From NCBI GenBank assembly GCA_947455365.1, contig CANGNU010000031.1, positions 1 to 8,815 of the forward strand: DNA of 8,815 bases, given 5' to 3'. The notes under the pieces are model-generated. The model was not told the origin of the DNA. It searched no databases and was given only the letters and a program-made list of their open reading frames with translations. Position 1 is the first letter of the stretch, and every line of letters starts with the position of its first letter. Shown here piece by piece: positions 6,675 through 8,815 of the stretch. Both the position numbers and the translations under genes were made by a program. This DNA is from Rickettsiales bacterium. Lineage in GTDB: Bacteria; Pseudomonadota; Alphaproteobacteria; Rickettsiales; UBA1997.

Positions 6675-8815
6675 ATGCTTTTAGAAACGATTCTAAAAAA
6701 GATCAAGGCGCCAGAAATAACAAAACTCTCCGCTAAAAAACCGGATGAGGATTTTATTCCTTATGTTTGCCATTACGACCCTAGCACCATCTTAACTAAA
6801 AATGGCGAATTGCTGCAAACCATTCGTATTACTGGCTTCAGTGGTGAATCAATTGCGGAAGAATTAATTTCTTTGCGCGACACTCTGCGCGACTCAATTT
6901 TTGACCATGTTAAAGAAAATAAATTTGCCTTTTGGTTTCATACCATTCGCCGTCGCAAAAATATTGTACCAAAAGGTGAATATCCCGATTTTTTCTCCAA
7001 CAAAATTCATGAAGATTGGGTGAAAAAAAACAAGTGGGACGACCAATTTGTTAATGAATTATATGTCACAATAATTATCGAAGGACTTGACACCTCAATT
7101 GCCAATTCTAAAGCTTTCTCGCGCTCTTTTTCTTACGGTGCCACTCATAATTTACATCGCAAATATTTAGCCGAATCTTATAAAAAACTTAGCGCTGTAT
7201 CGCTAAAAATTCTTGCCGACATTGAAGGATATGGCGGCAAACTGCTTACTATCAGCGAGTTTGACGGCGTTTTGCATTCTGAACCAATGCGCTTTTTTGG
7301 CAAAATTATCAATCTTTATGAAGATCGCTTTCCACTTTCTGCCAACGATATTTCCACCGATCTTGCCAGCCATAAAATTGCCTTTGGCGCCCGCGAATTA
7401 GAAGTTGTCGGCAAATATAATAAAAACTTCGCTGCCATGCTTTCAATCAAAGAATATCACGAGGTTGAAACGCAATTGCTTGATAAAATTTTACAATTGC
7501 CCTTTGAATTTATTATTACACAATCATTCGATTTTTCTTTCGATAAAAAAGATTTAGAAGATTATGTTTATCAAGATCGCATTTTAAAAATTAGTGGCGA
7601 CGAAGATTTGCGTCAAGTGTCTGGACTAGCTAGTTTAATGGAAGGAAACGCCAATTCAGAAACCGATTTTGGCAAGCTACAAACCACCATCATGATTATC
7701 AATCGCAATCAAAAAGCGCTTGATGAAGATATCACTTCACTTATTGAAAAATTTAGCTCTCTTGGCTTTGTTTTAGTGCGCGAAGATGTTTTTTCTGAAC
7801 ATTGTTTTTGGGGACAACTACCCGGAAACTTCTCTTTCTTGCGCCGACAAAAAGTAATCAACACCTTACGCATTGGTGGCTTTGCGGCATTACGAAATTT
7901 TCCTTCAGGGTCAATGGCGGGCAATCATTGGGGCTCGGCAGTTACAACTTTAAAAACAGTTTTAGACACACCATACTTTTTTAACTTTCACGACAAAGAC
8001 CTTGGACACTCGCTAATCTTGGGCCCACAAGGTTCAGGAAAAACCACTTTAATAAATTTCTTACTTACTGAAGCGCGCAAATTTAACAATAAAATTTTCT
8101 ACTTCGATTTTAATCAAGCCTCGCGACCCTTTATTAAAGCTCTTTCTGGCAGTTATCATTGCGCTACCAAAGAAATAAATAATGCAGAATTTTTACAGAT
8201 GAATCCATTTTCTCTACCAAAAACTGCCGAAAATTCTGCTTTTTTAAGTGAGTGGATTAAGCAAGTGATGGTGTTTTTAAAAGGTGAAATTGCTGAAGAA
8301 GAAATGACTTTAATTCCACAAGTTGTTGAGCAAGTTATTGCCACTGAATCGCCAAGTTTTATTGCTGCCTTTGACGCATTTAAAAATTCTTCCACCAACA
8401 ACATTTACGAAAAATTAAAAATTTGGGGCAATGGAAAACTGGCTTATATTTTTGGTTCGCAAGCTGAAATTGACTGGACCAATTCAATTCAAGCTTTTGA
8501 CTTAACCGAGGTTTCTGCGCAAAAACCAGTACTAATTCCCATTGTTACTTATTTGCTGCAACGCATTGAAAATTGCCTCGACGGTTCCGCTGCAACAATT
8601 GTACTTGATGACGCTTGGGAATTGCTTAGCAACACTGTTATTGCGCCACAATTAGATGAATTTCTTAAAAGAATGCGGCAAAAAAATTGCAATGTAATTT
8701 TTGTTGCAAAAAGCCATGACGAAATTGCCGATAGCGCCATCAATAAAATTATAAAAGACAACATTACTCTTGAAATTTTTCTTCCTAATAAATCTCCCCA
8801 AGAATACTACAAAAC
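6675..8815 (+). CDS. virB4: Type IV secretion ATPase VirB4, 3' end cut by window edge
   Basis: Cytoplasmic-side AAA-like ATPase that powers assembly of, and transport by, a VirB-type secretion system. The frame is open from the ATG at 6675 to the right edge: 713 residues of a family near 800, so roughly 90 C-terminal residues are missing. The N-terminal VirB4/CagE domain covers about 1-430 and holds CFWGQLPGNFSFLRRQ (377 onward) and FPSGSMAGNHWGSAVTTLKT. YFFNFHDKDLGHSLILGPQG then leads into an intact Walker A, GPQGSGKT at 450-457 (Lys456). The Walker B-like strand is IVLDDAWELL (Asp645, Asp646). The following sensor-like strand reads NVIFVAKSHDE. Many family members have Asp-Glu in the first and a TQ in the second, so this copy is somewhat divergent. 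In Rickettsiales virB4 is often duplicated, and this may be the second, non-operon copy; I cannot tell. It starts 7 nt after gltA with no virB3 upstream and no Shine-Dalgarno. Confidence 0.95.
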   Translation, partial: MLLETILKKIKAPEITKLSAKKPDEDFIPYVCHYDPSTILTKNGELLQTIRITGFSGESIAEELISLRDTLRDSIFDHVKENKFAFWFHTIRRRKNIVPKGEYPDFFSNKIHEDWVKKNKWDDQFVNELYVTIIIEGLDTSIANSKAFSRSFSYGATHNLHRKYLAESYKKLSAVSLKILADIEGYGGKLLTISEFDGVLHSEPMRFFGKIINLYEDRFPLSANDISTDLASHKIAFGARELEVVGKYNKNFAAMLSIKEYHEVETQLLDKILQLPFEFIITQSFDFSFDKKDLEDYVYQDRILKISGDEDLRQVSGLASLMEGNANSETDFGKLQTTIMIINRNQKALDEDITSLIEKFSSLGFVLVREDVFSEHCFWGQLPGNFSFLRRQKVINTLRIGGFAALRNFPSGSMAGNHWGSAVTTLKTVLDTPYFFNFHDKDLGHSLILGPQGSGKTTLINFLLTEARKFNNKIFYFDFNQASRPFIKALSGSYHCATKEINNAEFLQMNPFSLPKTAENSAFLSEWIKQVMVFLKGEIAEEEMTLIPQVVEQVIATESPSFIAAFDAFKNSSTNNIYEKLKIWGNGKLAYIFGSQAEIDWTNSIQAFDLTEVSAQKPVLIPIVTYLLQRIENCLDGSAATIVLDDAWELLSNTVIAPQLDEFLKRMRQKNCNVIFVAKSHDEIADSAINKIIKDNITLEIFLPNKSPQEYYK

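Noticed and set aside
7709..8764. Minus-strand open frames of 71-82 codons opposite virB4
   Set aside because: They are shadows of the continuous virB4 frame, which carries the Walker motifs and the family sequence throughout.

Overview
The window is AT-rich, densely packed bacterial chromosome. It most likely comes from an alphaproteobacterium related to the Rickettsiales, meaning an intracellular or host-associated lineage. Three things point there. The citrate synthase has the segments I associate with Rickettsia-type GltA, such as the YIDGDKG and STASC region near the N-terminus and a [15 protein letters not shown] motif. A VirB4 type IV secretion ATPase sits directly behind gltA. The NuoA/B/C and MnmA sequences also look alphaproteobacterial. 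The taxonomic call is inference from remembered family features, not from a search.

Layout from left to right. On the minus strand, reading right to left from 3179 to 1, lie nuoA, nuoB, a 139-nt near-perfect palindrome, nuoC, an unrecognised small membrane protein, and murJ, which is cut by the left edge. On the plus strand, divergent from nuoA, lies dapA (3247-4119). It is convergent with mnmA (minus, 4121-5293), with one base between the two stop codons. Divergent from mnmA lies gltA (plus, 5372-6667), followed 7 nt later by virB4 (plus, 6675 to the right edge, incomplete at its 3' end). There are two short divergent promoter regions, 3180-3246 and 5294-5371. No gene-free stretch exceeds 161 bases, and I see no tRNA, rRNA, CRISPR array or transposase.

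Functionally the genes are housekeeping plus secretion. NuoA/B/C are three complex I subunits: one membrane subunit and two peripheral-arm subunits including the N2 cluster protein. GltA is the entry step of the TCA cycle. DapA makes the diaminopimelate/lysine precursor, and MurJ flips lipid II, so peptidoglycan synthesis appears to be retained. MnmA thiolates wobble U34 in tRNAs. VirB4 powers a type IV secretion system.

The most notable non-coding feature is the giant inverted repeat between nuoB and nuoC. It has an outer 41-bp perfect arm and a core whose ends look like insertion-sequence termini. Other points worth a look are the break of the usual nuoABCD order, the absence of recognisable Shine-Dalgarno sequences at essentially every start, the tight gltA-virB4 linkage, and substitutions in two ATPase motifs of VirB4.
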